DNA from: Blasia pusilla
Lineage: Eukaryota; Marchantiophyta; Marchantiopsida; Blasiales
NCBI GenBank assembly: GCA_050084515.1
Contig: CM114274.1
Location: 42,470,001 to 42,534,000 of the forward strand
DNA: 64,000 bases
Direction of reading: 5' to 3'
In this document: one piece after another, positions 11,610 through 21,660 of the stretch
Numbering within the stretch: the first letter of the stretch is position 1
How the letters are laid out: each line of letters starts with the position of its first letter
Made by a program: the position numbers and the translations under genes
The notes under the pieces: generated by a model
The model's input: the letters and a program-made list of their open reading frames with translations, nothing else
What the model was told of the DNA's origin: nothing
The model's database searches: none

Positions 11610-12257
11610 TCAAAAGTACAAGGAGCATGTGACTTTCAAAGCGGCCAACGAGGCATCTATGGCGATGAACTGCGTGGCGATGTCAGCATAGCCTCGAGCC
11701 GTCGCAAACACTCCGGTTCCACCACAGATAGCAAGCTGCGAGGGCCTGAGATCCTCATATGTCAACTGCCAACCTTTGAGGCACAGAGTGCTGTTACCAA
11801 AGCCGCTCTGCTCATTAAAGATGGCCGTGAACACATACTCCAATCCCTTCACAGGCCCGAAGTCGTTCTGCAGATCGAACACATACATCCCTCTGCCGCG
11901 CCCCACCTCCGTGCTGTTGGGGAGAACCCCCTCAGTCATAGAATCATCGAACACCACGATGGTTCCGAAGAGACTGACGCTAGGATTCTTCAGGTAGCTC
12001 TGATCACGCAGCGTCAGATTTTGAGCGTCCGCAAGGACTGGGAGAGTCACAGGATAGGAGGTCCGGTTCGTAGGCGTGATGAGCCTGTCCTGAAGGAAGA
12101 AGGTGAGTTCGAAGTCCGGAGGAGGGAGCGGACGACGCAGATGGTGTGGTAGATCGTACACGAATATCCTCGGAACGCTGCAGTCCGCCTCAGCCAACAC
12201 TTCCAGTGCACATGCGGCCAGCGCAAAAACCAGCAACCGCGCGCGCATTGCCTCCAT
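11610..12257 (-). CDS. Dirigent protein
   Basis: A 215-residue intact, intronless frame matches the dirigent family in length and order of motifs. Family members are secreted beta-barrel proteins that steer stereoselective coupling of phenoxy radicals (for example monolignols to lignans) in the cell wall. Residues 1 to about 23 form a signal peptide with a hydrophobic core and Ala-rich end. The family signature follows: ELTFFLQDR near residue 50, FGTIVVFDDSMTEG near 96, then VGRGRGMYVF, VFTAIFNEQSG, NSTLCLKG and AICGGTGVFATARGYA near the C-terminus. Several N-glycosylation sites (NRT, NLT, NST) suit a secreted protein. Either of two Met codons (1 or 4) could start it. The substrate cannot be read from sequence. 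No neighbour appears co-functional. Confidence 0.92.
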   Translation of the reverse strand: MEAMRARLLVFALAACALEVLAEADCSVPRIFVYDLPHHLRRPLPPPDFELTFFLQDRLITPTNRTSYPVTLPVLADAQNLTLRDQSYLKNPSVSLFGTIVVFDDSMTEGVLPNSTEVGRGRGMYVFDLQNDFGPVKGLEYVFTAIFNEQSGFGNSTLCLKGWQLTYEDLRPSQLAICGGTGVFATARGYADIATQFIAIDASLAALKVTCSLYF

Positions 12258-12352
12258 CGCTGGGAGTTCGCTTCGTGCGAGTCAGAGGACAGAGAGGGAG
12301 GACAGGGAGGTGGAGTGAAATACGACTGACTCCAACTGCAATAGAGTCTTTA

Positions 12353-12360
12353 CATTTATA
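12353..12360 (-). promoter_or_regulatory. Putative TATA box of the dirigent gene
   Basis: TATAAATG on the minus strand lies about 95 bp upstream of the first ATG, a usual plant spacing for a short 5' leader. Confidence 0.5.
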
Positions 12361-12748
12361 TTCACCACAACTGATTACGGGCTTCGCACTGACAAAAAGT
12401 ATGCGTGGGCCCCTTTCATGGGGTTTTGCAACTTGGCAACGACTCATCACTGTTTACTTATTCTGTCGTTTCCCGGCGCAGGAGTCATCGCACGCTAAAA
12501 TTTTGCGAAAGCGTTTAGGGCGGCAGACTCCATTAACAACTCTAAGCGTGAGGAAGCTCGAGGAAACTAGTTCCGCTTTTCCATCTCGCAGTTTTTTCCT
12601 GACGGGAGCTTTGCCGGATTACTCGGGTGCCGGATTACCGGATTCAAGATGTCCGAAATCTATAGGGTAAGGAGTAACCCCCTCGCCGGGGTAACCGGTT
12701 GGGCACCGCTAATTCCGGTAAGGAAGGTTCATAGAATACCTCTTCTTT

Positions 12749-12750
<2 letters not shown>

Positions 12751-12782
<32 letters not shown>
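12751..12782. repeat. 32-bp T homopolymer
   Basis: An uninterrupted T run directly abuts the short repeat at 12783-12908. Read on the minus strand, the repeat ends in poly(A), as a retroposed copy would. The other copy (8572-8690) lacks such a tail. Confidence 0.8.
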
Positions 12783-12793
12783 CCAGAAGGAAA

Positions 12794-12908
12794 GATGCAT
12801 TTCGATAAAAACGAGTGATGGAAAACCCATCGGAAGTACAAAAGAGGGGGACTCAAAGAGTCAAACCTGAAGGCCACAGCACGACCAGAAAAGGAAGAAG
12901 GGGGCATA
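12794..12908. repeat. Short dispersed repeat, copy 2 (pair with 8572-8690)
   Basis: It aligns in order with 8572-8690. On the minus strand it is followed by a 32-base A run, so a SINE-like or retroposed origin is possible. Confidence 0.65.
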
Positions 12909-13039
12909 ATGTAAGTCTTTTATCATGATTAGTAAGTCGTCCGTGCATCGTGGAAATAAAGAAGACTAGTAAGGTACCCAAAACAAAGTTTGAAAAGTTT
13001 TTGTTAACGGTTAACGGGGATTAAATTCTCACACAAATG

Positions 13040-13870
13040 CAAATTAGTTTTTCCTGTGGTTCATATAACCTTAAGAAACATATGTCAATAATAGTTTTTT
13101 AATTATATTTAAATTTTCAAATTTTATTTAATTCCAAAAATTAAATATAATCCACTTTTTAAAATCTTAAAAGAGTAAGATCTTTAAAATCTGACTTTTA
13201 AATGACACCCATCTCCCCTAAATAATTTCAATCTTAGTAAAATCTCAAACAATAACTATTCTTCCTCTTCCCCTTATGATAACATTCCTTATCAAAATCT
13301 TAACTAATTTTAGTTAAGGAAATCATTTTCTTTTTCCATTCAAATTCATTTCCTTTTCCCTGAATATCATACATGAATTAATACGATTTGTTTTAAAATT
13401 ATATGTTATTTTTAAAAAAATTAAATATGATTTTTATTTTATAAAATCTTAGAAGAATAATAACATTTCCCTGTTCTTAGTAATTACAATCCTCCATTCA
13501 AATTTAAATGATATCCCAAAATACTAAGTAATTTTATCTTTCCATAAAACTAAAACAAAATCTATTCCTACATTAAGTTTTTATTTCTTTTTTCCATCAA
13601 ATATGAATTGAGGTAAGAAATCTAAAATTTTGGTTATTTATCATAATTATTACCTTTTTTAAAATATTTATAATCACTCATCATAATATTAAATTTAATA
13701 TTAATTGATTCATATAAATTCGACTCAAATCCCTATTCGTTTCCTTTGTTCGATTTCTAACCAAGGCCAAGGCAACAAAATTCAAGGATGTTGCCTATTT
13801 TGTCTTATTGTCCCACTATCTTGTCATATTATGCATATGTGGTTGCCAATTATTTTATAGATAGATAAAA
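13040..13870 (+). repeat. AT-rich dispersed repeat, copy 2
   Basis: It aligns with 7305-7760 in the same orientation but lacks the 50-bp foldback arm. There is no coding capacity. Confidence 0.65.
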
Positions 13871-14306
13871 CAATGTGTGAAGAATTAGTGTATACCTTGT
13901 GTGAAGGGAAGAGAATAATGATCTTGCACACAAATTCAATTTTATTTCCTTGATGTCCGAAATATGTAAAACATTTTCTTACTGCCCAGTTGCCACGTGC
14001 CAAACATAGAGGTGTTTGCAAATCAAGGAGACACTCTCCCATGATAATATAGATTGCAAGTATGATTACGTCTGCCTTCAAAACCCGGAGACTAACACGG
14101 GAAGAAGAAAGGGCAAACATGTAGAAGAATAATAAGAGGTGGAGAAGAACAAAAGACTAATTAATACTAAGAAAGGAAGTAATTGGTTTGGAAAGGACAA
14201 AAATGATCAGAGTCCAGAAATTCACATTGGATCTCATCAGACGGGTAAGGAAACTGCATAATAACTTGTATTCTGCAGCCTCTACACTGAACTATAGTAG
14301 GGGTCA

Positions 14307-14924
14307 TGTCATGCGCATACATATCGCTACACTACATACATCGCTCGTCACATCTACACCACACAACACCGATCTTCCCCACACACGGGTCGATCCAGAC
14401 ATATACCAAAATCAACTCATACATATACATGGAGATCACACAACAAAAATAAAGAGTAGTAAAAACGGCACACCCGGCCTAAAACTCCACTCCTCAATCT
14501 ACATCGGCATATCGAGCCTCGTCCACCCTGTACTATCAAGGAATCCAGACGCTAGCACCCTAGTCCTAGCTCACACACATACAAGGGAGGTGCTCCAACG
14601 GCCCAACATGAGAAAGATGGCTTAGAAAAGCCATCTTCCTCTCTTATATAGGGTTGGGAAGAGCCAAAAGGCTCTTCCCATAAAAATAGCCCTCCCCTTG
14701 GTAACCTGCGCGCACAGGTTACCAGTGGCGGGTGACCTGGTCAACAAGTCACCCGGCTGTAAAAGACCTCAACATGAAAGTTATCAGAAACGAAGTTCCT
14801 GACACAATGGACCTATCCTCAACCTCATCCGACATCGTGGGACAAAGTTACACTCAAGATAGTCCGCTGGCACCTACGCCCTATCCACGATAGATCTCGG
14901 CCTATCGGCTACTCATATATGACA
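14307..14924 (-). mobile_element. Solo terminal repeat (blocks A+B) of the methyltransferase-bearing Ty3 family
   Basis: On the minus strand it begins TGTCATATATGAG (14924) and ends GCGCATGACA (14307), 618 bp, flanked by GTCA (14303-14306) and GCCA (14925-14928), a 4-bp target duplication with one C/T change. Block A (about 480 bp) carries the U3 hairpins (14700-14723 and 14656-14679) and a TATATA box. Block B (about 137 bp) starts at ttgtgtgatctcc. This is the only place in the window where complete A is joined to B with nothing but a few bases between, as expected for a solo LTR left by recombination. Confidence 0.8.
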
Positions 14925-15214
14925 GCCATAAATATGCCTCGCGTTAAATAACACATCCTTGGCATTTACTCCACTTGGCCATCCGCCTCAATCTTATGAC
15001 GGTGGGGCATACTACAACCCAAGCTTGTGAACTTAAGCCTTCAAGTAGGCCACCAGATATTTGTTCGTCGCCGTGCGATATCCGCTTGCCGTGGTGCCAT
15101 ATACCTAAATACATATGATCATACATGCCTATAGTACCATGCACATGTATACATATGCTAGTTCATATGGGATGGGATGGTATCCTATCATGGGGCATAC
15201 ATATATGGGATGAC

Positions 15215-15293
15215 CCTATCATTGGGCAATACCCATTTGAATTATATTGGCGGGGCACCAATATAATTCAAATGGGTATTGCCCAATGATAGG
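15215..15293. repeat. Perfect 36-bp inverted repeat, 7-bp spacer
   Basis: Arms 15215-15250 and 15258-15293 are exact reverse complements around cggggca. A third partial copy of the motif (ggcgccaatacaattc) follows at once. Confidence 0.8.
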
Positions 15294-17335
15294 CGGGGCG
15301 CCAATACAATTCGTTGTTTTGGTTTTTTGGCAAGACTAGCTACAACTTCTAGAGAGGTATAACACGCCTTCTTTTGGCCATTCTATGGGCATTTGTAATG
15401 TACAAGAGTTTCTATTTTACAGTCGTTTTAATAAGTTTGATCCCTAGGAGGATCATTGTTTGATGAAAAGAGAGTTCGAAATTACAATTATGTTGTAATA
15501 GTTGTATTTAAATGTGTATGAGTTATATTCAATGTCTTATCAATATCTGCTGATCTTTCTTAGTACCAAAGGATCTTTTCTCGATTCTCTCTAGTGGATT
15601 TGATAGCATGTTCAGGTAGATTTTCCTCTCAACATCAAGAAACCTCACAGAGATCTCAACATGAAAGCTGGCTCTTGCTACTTTCGGAACTCAATCCGTC
15701 TCGGCAGGCTACTCTCTGTCAAACAGATTTCCTACAACTCAGGTTGATTATTTCATTGATGAGAAAGGTTCACCTGATTCACTCTTCACTTTGCAGACCC
15801 AAAAAGAATACTCAGACATAAGCATCGCACATCAGAATGAATGAATGAATGATTGCTTTACTACTCCATCAAGAAAGAGATAGCTTCAAAGTGTATACAA
15901 GCTCGAGAGGGTACTACTCCCTTGCTCAGACCATTCCTACAGCATAAGGACTTTGTAAGAGAATGATGATTATGGCTTCTATCTTGTTTCTTAAATACTC
16001 GCTGGAGAAGGAGTGATCCAAAGATTCGAAGCGTTCTTGATGAAGCTAGTGTCTCTTCACTATTTCTAACTACCTAGATCTATGGCTCTCTTAGCTTTTC
16101 CTACGATCCTTGTGAATCCGCAGAACAAAACTGTCCTAACTACCAATTTGATACAAAGGATCGCGCCCTTTCCTAGTCTAACTGTTCTAACGTGCGTCGC
16201 TTGAAATCACGATCATTCTTAGCTTCGCTTCGCTGGACTTCATGAGGACGAAGCACTTCATGTTTTATTCTTATTTGAGGTGCTTCGTGCTTTGCGCTTC
16301 GTACAAGAACCAAGTACTTCTTTCTCGTCTTCTTCCTGCTTCGTTATAGAGCGAAGCACTTCGTAGACAGAGCTTCGTTGAGCTTTTTTGAGCTTTCCAA
16401 AGCTTCTTTCTGAGTCTTGAGACTTCCTAATTGCATTTTCCTCTCCTCTAAGGCAAATCCTTGATCTTCCATCTCTCTGCCTTGTCCCAGGAGCTTCGTG
16501 ATTCACTTTAATCTTACTCATTCTTCCTCATAATAATGAATAATCATAATCAAAATCATAATGTACAAGAGTCTTCATTGAATAAAAAGATATATTCTTC
16601 AAGAGTACAAAATTATGGGTATCACAGCATTCAACTCATGTTGAGTCGTCCTGCCACGCTTGCATCCCAATCTATTTTTCCAAGTTTTGTTGTGTTCATC
16701 AGCTTATTGTGGCGAATCCCCGTTCTGTTGTTTTGTTATTAGCCATAGCTTCCCTTGGGTTTTTCCGTGTTTGTGGCGTATCCCTCTTTGGTGGGTCTAG
16801 TTTTTATGGAGGAACTTTAGCTTGCGAAGGGTTTAATTCCGACATATCCTCTTTCAACCATGTCGGAGGAGGAAGTGATCCGCTTGTGCCGTTTGAGTCA
16901 CCCCCAAGAGAACCGTCCCTAGTGCCCCTAGTTATTACCGTTCATAAACTTTATTCTCCATAGGTAAAAGGAACAGGAATCAGAAGTGCTCCTTTAAGCT
17001 CCCACCCGAATATGAGAACTACATATTGTGGAAAAGAGGCATATACTATCCTCATCCAAAGGAAAGTGATTGATTGTTAGGATGGAGTGAAGAGGAGGAT
17101 GATTACTATCTCAAGATTTTTTGTATTTTGACTGTTTATAACACCGTACTATCAAATTTCAGTGTCATACAAGACCTTGTTGCATTTGATGTTTATGCTA
17201 TCGAAGATGTTCTCGATGTTACCACTATATTTGATAAGAAGCCACTATCCAAGCTTGAAGATTTATCAGGAAATCTTGAGGAGCTTAGGCAAACTCATAA
17301 AAGATGATTGTGATGTTATTGTATTTTGAAAGTTA
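15294..17335. other. No recognised gene; GCTTCG-rich stretch inside
   Basis: No open frame has recognisable domains. Between about 16220 and 16410 the hexamer gcttcg/cgaagc recurs many times in both orientations, giving a low-complexity stretch able to form several hairpins. The short open frames at 16536-17307 look like remnants, not genes. Confidence 0.45.
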
Positions 17336-17770
17336 TGTCACATCTTAGTTTGCCGAGAGGTAGAGTTCTACCACGTCATCGATATAGAGAGTCAAGGGAT
17401 TTTTTTGAATGTAACTTCGTCTTGAGATGTCGGATGAGGTTGGCACTAGCCCGTTGCCTCGAGAACATGATGCCTGACGATTTCCTTGGTTTGGTCTTTG
17501 TCAATCAGATGACCTGTTGACCAAGTCAATGGTCACCCAGTAGCCTATGTACGTAGGTTACCGTTGGGATGGCTATTTTTGGGGGAAGAGCCTTTTGGTT
17601 GTTCCCAAGGCTATATTAGAGGGAAAGATGGCTTTCCCAAGCCATCTTTCTCATGTTGAGCCTTACGAGCAACTCATAAGGCTCAACATGAGTTGCTCAT
17701 AAGGCTCATGTTGAGCCTTATGAGCATCCATGTGTATGTAGCAACTAGGGTGCTAGCGTCTGGATTTGTC
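17336..17770 (+). repeat. Truncated, diverged terminal block A joined to hAT copy B
   Basis: It starts TGTCACATCTTAG and follows block A of the Ty3 family through the degraded palindrome (near 17550-17575), the gaagagcc stem, the TATA-like ggctatatta and ctagggtgctagcgtc. It then stops, and C/T-rich sequence leading into hAT copy B follows. A cluster of hairpins is inserted after the TATA region. Confidence 0.7.
17650..17726. repeat. Two adjacent hairpins built from one motif
   Basis: Arms 17650-17665/17677-17692 (16 bp) and 17694-17708/17712-17726 (15 bp) are perfect stems, both containing ggctca or its complement. They sit where block A elsewhere has only one ctcatgttggg, so they are a local foldback amplification of that motif. 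Confidence 0.75.
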
Positions 17771-18474
17771 TGCCTCGCTGCTCCGCCTCGCTGCTCTCGC
17801 CGCTTGTGTTTCTGCCCTTCAGATCCCCATTCGCCTTGCCGTTCGAATGGCCTTCTCTCCCCGAGTTTTGCGTTGCTATTCCAGTGCTCCGTATCGCTGC
17901 TGCTGCTGCTGGATCCTACAAGATTGCCGCTCGCTACTCACGTTTCTGGCCTTCACAGACGTCATTCGTGTGGCTGCTCTAGTGCTCGTCTCTCGCCAAG
18001 TCTCGTGTTGCTGCTCCAGTGCTTGTCTCTTGCGTCCAGTTCTCCTGTTGCGAAATCTTCTGTAGCTCCGCTCCTAGCGCTTCGTCTCGCTGCTATTGTG
18101 CTGCCCAATCCTTCAAGCCTGCTGCTTGGCAGCCTTGGCTTGGTCATTTTTTGCCTTGGCTTGGTCGTTTTTGGTGGGCTTGGTAGCATTGCTATTAGGG
18201 ATCGGGGTGGGGGCCGCTCAATATGTGGCAAGTTCGTGACTCTTGGAAAGGCTGCTGCCCTCCATTGTTCCCGGATTGTGTTCTCTCAAGCAGCAGGGTT
18301 GTATTTCTTCTTTTTTTTCCTTAGAAAATGTGCACCGGTTTGCTTTGGTGCTCTGCAGATCGCCTATATTAACGGGAGCCTTTCCAAGCCGCGCAGCCGC
18401 CGTAACTTCTCCTCGAGAAGTTCTCGAGCTTATTCCTATGGGGTAGCCCTTCTTCCATGCTTTCAAGTTGTAGT

Positions 18475-20444
18475 CCACATAGTTGCCAGAGATGGAGCAA
18501 TAAACTATAAGGTTTCAGCCTTCACTGATCATGCCAAGTCCAACGAGCACATGAAGCTTGCATGGGCTGCACATGGGGGTAAGAAGTCAATGGCCTTGGC
18601 CATTGCCACCACCAACCGCACTTGTGAAATTGCTCTGTTGAGATTGTTTAAGTGCGCATACTTCCTTGCGAAGGAGGCTATGCCATTTTTGAAATTTCCT
18701 AGCCTTTCTAAGTTAATGTTATCGATCAATGCCCCTATTACCATAGACTTATATCAAGATGAAAAGAGTTGTAGTGAGATGTGTTACTTCATTAGCCAAG
18801 TTTTGTTTAAAAGAACTCTTGTGAGAGTTCAAGCCTCTCCTTTCTTTGGCATTATGATCAATGAGTCAACTAACATATCTGTAACAGGGCATTTGATTGT
18901 GTTTGCCACCTTCATTGAAGAGGGCCAGGTAGAATGTTGTTTTCTAGGACTACTTCGTTGCGAATCAAAATGTTCCAATGCTATTACTAAAGGTTTGTTG
19001 CAACTAATCAAAGATGGAGGGTTAGAATTCTCCAAAATGGTAGCATTTGGTTCAGATGGAGCTTCTACAATGGTAGGTAGCCAGATAGGGGTGGCCTCCC
19101 AAATGAAGCAGAAGGTAAATCCCTATATTCTTTCAGTTCATTGTGTAGCCCATAGAACATCTTTGGCAGCTTTGTCAACTATGAAAGCTCCTAATTACAA
19201 GTCAATATCCTCTAAGGTCAATTTGATTCTCAATGCAATAGCTAGTTACTTTAGAAGGTCATCCAAGAGGAAAACAATTCTAGCATCGTTGTAGGAAAAA
19301 TTCAATGACTCCCAACGAGTTATGAAGAGATACCACAAGATTAGATGGTTATCCCGTAGGTAAGCTATGACCACATTGTGTGATTCTCTAGAATCATTAT
19401 TGACATACTTTAGAGATATTTCCCCTTCAGAGGACGATGGGAATGCTGCAAATTTATTTAACAAGTTGAGATCATTCCAAATGATCTATCAACTGTACAT
19501 TATGGCTGACATTCTTTCCATGCTTGAAAATCTGAGTAAGATATTTCAGTACAAGTTTGTGGATGTTAGCATTATAGGGAGCATTGTGAATTCGGAGATA
19601 GCTAGGATTTCCATGAATTTTGTCATGGAAACTCAAGACTTGAATGCCTCCACCTTCTCTGAAGATACAAATTACCATATACTTCTTGATTTTGGGCCAC
19701 CTAGTGGTTATCTTCGTCGTTTACAATCCAAGATGAGGGGAAACAAGTTTCATAGCATTATTATGTCTCGAGATTGGACCGGAAGGGACTTAGAGGCTGC
19801 ATTATTCTTTCAGAAAAGGTTTGTTGAAAGTATGTGTACATCTTTACAAGAGCGATTTTGAGATAATAACCTGATTGGATCTATGAGAATACTCAATCCT
19901 TTGCACATGCCTTTTCAGCAAGGGGAATTGAATAGTTGGGGGTGTAAAGATTTAGATGATTTGTGTGGTTTTTTTGGAAATGAATTGCCATTACGGGGTG
20001 TGTTGCAACCGATTATCATTAATTCTTTGATTGTTAAGCAAAAGTTTCAATCTTTCAAATTGATGGTTACCATTGAGTGGAAGGATCGCAACTTCAGAGA
20101 CTTGTGGGCGATGGTAAGTTGGAGTCCCTCATTGCAATGTAAGTTTTCTAATTTTTTGATTTTGGAAAATATAGCTAGAGTCCAATGTGTTAGTAGTGCC
20201 ATATGTGAGAGAGCCTTTTCAAAACACGATCAAGACTAAATCTCGTAATAGGTTGACCACAAAGTATTTAGATGTTGTCTTGAGGATTGCCTTAGAAGGA
20301 CCTTCCTCTGATTATTAGGAGATGTTGTCTGATTCTGTGCTATTGTGGAAGAATTCTGCTCATTTTAGGTACTTGTTTGCAAATCCTCATAGATACATCT
20401 CCCCAAATGAGGAAGTTGAAGTTACTGAAACCCCTCTAGATTAG
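18475..20444 (+). pseudogene. hAT-superfamily transposase, copy B (5'-truncated)
   Basis: It is homologous to copy A from the end of the zinc finger onward. The recognisable part starts near VARDGAINYKVSAFTDH, lacking the CKVC half of the zinc finger. It continues with AIATTNRTCEIALLRLF, the catalytic region (IMINESTN, where copy A has DESTD, so one conserved acidic residue is lost), FGSDGASTMVG and SVHCVAHRTSL. A TAG near 19292 replaces the glutamine codon of copy A. The frame resumes at 19367-19861, 19883-20239 and, after a shift near 20220, to the stop at 20442. A 533-residue open frame begins at 17693, but its first 260 or so residues run through a terminal-repeat remnant and C/T-rich leader and are unlikely to be protein. 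Inactive. Confidence 0.85.
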
Positions 20445-20482
20445 AAGACTTTGATCATTTAGGTTTTAGGAAGTAGGACCCT

Positions 20483-20522
20483 TCTTGAATACTTGGAGCC
20501 TCATGGCTCCAAGTATTCAAGA
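20483..20522. repeat. Perfect 18-bp hairpin after hAT copy B
   Basis: Arms 20483-20500 and 20505-20522 with loop tcat. It is the counterpart of the hairpin at 5868-5897. A second stem (atccttggc / gccaaggat) follows within 50 bp. Conservation of both stems in two diverged copies marks them as part of the element's 3' end. Confidence 0.8.
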
Positions 20523-20569
20523 GGCATAGGATCCTTGGCTCCCAACAGATTCAACTCCTGCCAAGGATG

Positions 20570-21409
20570 AATTTTTTTATTGTATTAGAAGATTGCATGT
20601 CTACTTCAGGGGAGGACTTTGATATCAAGAATCAGGTTTTTGAGCATTGCATGCTTGTGGAGAATACTGTGATCGATGCAGTTTTTCTTTCTGCTTACAA
20701 GCTTCCCAATCGAGAAATCGTGCTTGGATTTGTATATGCTTACTTGAATAAAAGTGAAATAGGTTTGAATTTGGGTTCGTGGCATTAACTCTTGAATTCC
20801 GAAGATCAATGCAGTATCCTGCCCTGACGTCAGATGCATGTTAAAACCATTCAAGATCAGTTGATATATGTGCTTACAAGGCTAATAAAATTTACATATG
20901 TGAGCGTTTGGTATGACTTTCAGGTGATTGGTCAAGGAGGCTCCAAAATAGTTGTGGGAACTTTATGGTACAACTGTTCGATGCTCTCAACAACCCAATG
21001 ACGAGTGTGTGAAGAAAGAAATTTCCGGCTGAGTTAGGAACAGCCGGTTTTTGGCCAGCTTCACAAATTTCGGTCAGAGATTGGCAGAGAAAGAAGTTCA
21101 ACCCCAGAAATAAGAAGAATAGAAAAAAAGAATTTTGGGATTTTAACCGACGAGAAAAATAATCTCCAGAAAATAATTGGAAAGCTACAAATCTTTCGGC
21201 TACGACCAGCATCTAAAAATAATATCCGAGAAAATATCAATGATACCAGTAATAGCCCGACAATTCCAAAAAAACTCCCCGAACCGTACTCTAAAGACTA
21301 CATTACGCACACTAGAAAAACTAAATTCTCGCACGCGCTTGGCTTGGAAGCACAAATTCCCCAAAAATAAATATTAATTCAAAATTTGCAATAACATAGG
21401 TGGTGTCCG
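20570..21409. other. Non-coding sequence between hAT copy B and Ty3 copy 1
   Basis: No supported gene. The part near 21240-21290 weakly resembles 6285-6350 downstream of hAT copy A (taccagtaatag shared), so it may be old flank of the same transposon. Confidence 0.4.
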
Positions 21410-21660
21410 TGCCACATCTTAGTTTATCAACAGCTAGAGTTTTACCGCGTCGATGGCATAGCGAGTCAACGGACTATTGGGTGTAGCTTAATCATGAGGT
21501 GTCAGATGAAGTTGACATCAAGTTTTGTTATGTCGAAAATGGTTTTTGTGACAAGTTTCCTATTTTGGCCTTTGGTAGTTAGGTGACTTGTTGAGCACGT
21601 CAAGGTTTCCCTAGTAACGTGTACATGCAGGTTACCAGGGATGTGTCACGATTGTTAGGA
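21410..21660 (+). repeat. Terminal block A of Ty3 copy 1 (diverged)
   Basis: It begins TGCCACATCTTAG and follows block A in order: tcag.tgaagttgac, ggtgacttgttga and the palindrome remnant (agtaacgtg ... caggttacc). After that the U3 hairpin and TATA region are replaced by unrelated sequence. This marks the probable left end of copy 1. Confidence 0.6.

Noticed and set aside
11553-12152. 199-codon plus-strand open frame
   Set aside because: Antisense shadow of the dirigent coding sequence.
16200-16420. CRISPR-like regular repeats
   Set aside because: Spacing is irregular, the units are 6 bp and the context is a plant genome; low-complexity only.
16258-16521. Charged 87-codon minus-strand frame
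   Set aside because: Encoded by GCTTCG-type low-complexity repeats; not protein-like.
17693-18470. First 260 codons of the 533-codon open frame as a protein domain
   Set aside because: It reads through a terminal-repeat remnant, hairpins and C/T-rich leader; only the part from about 18475 is hAT-like.
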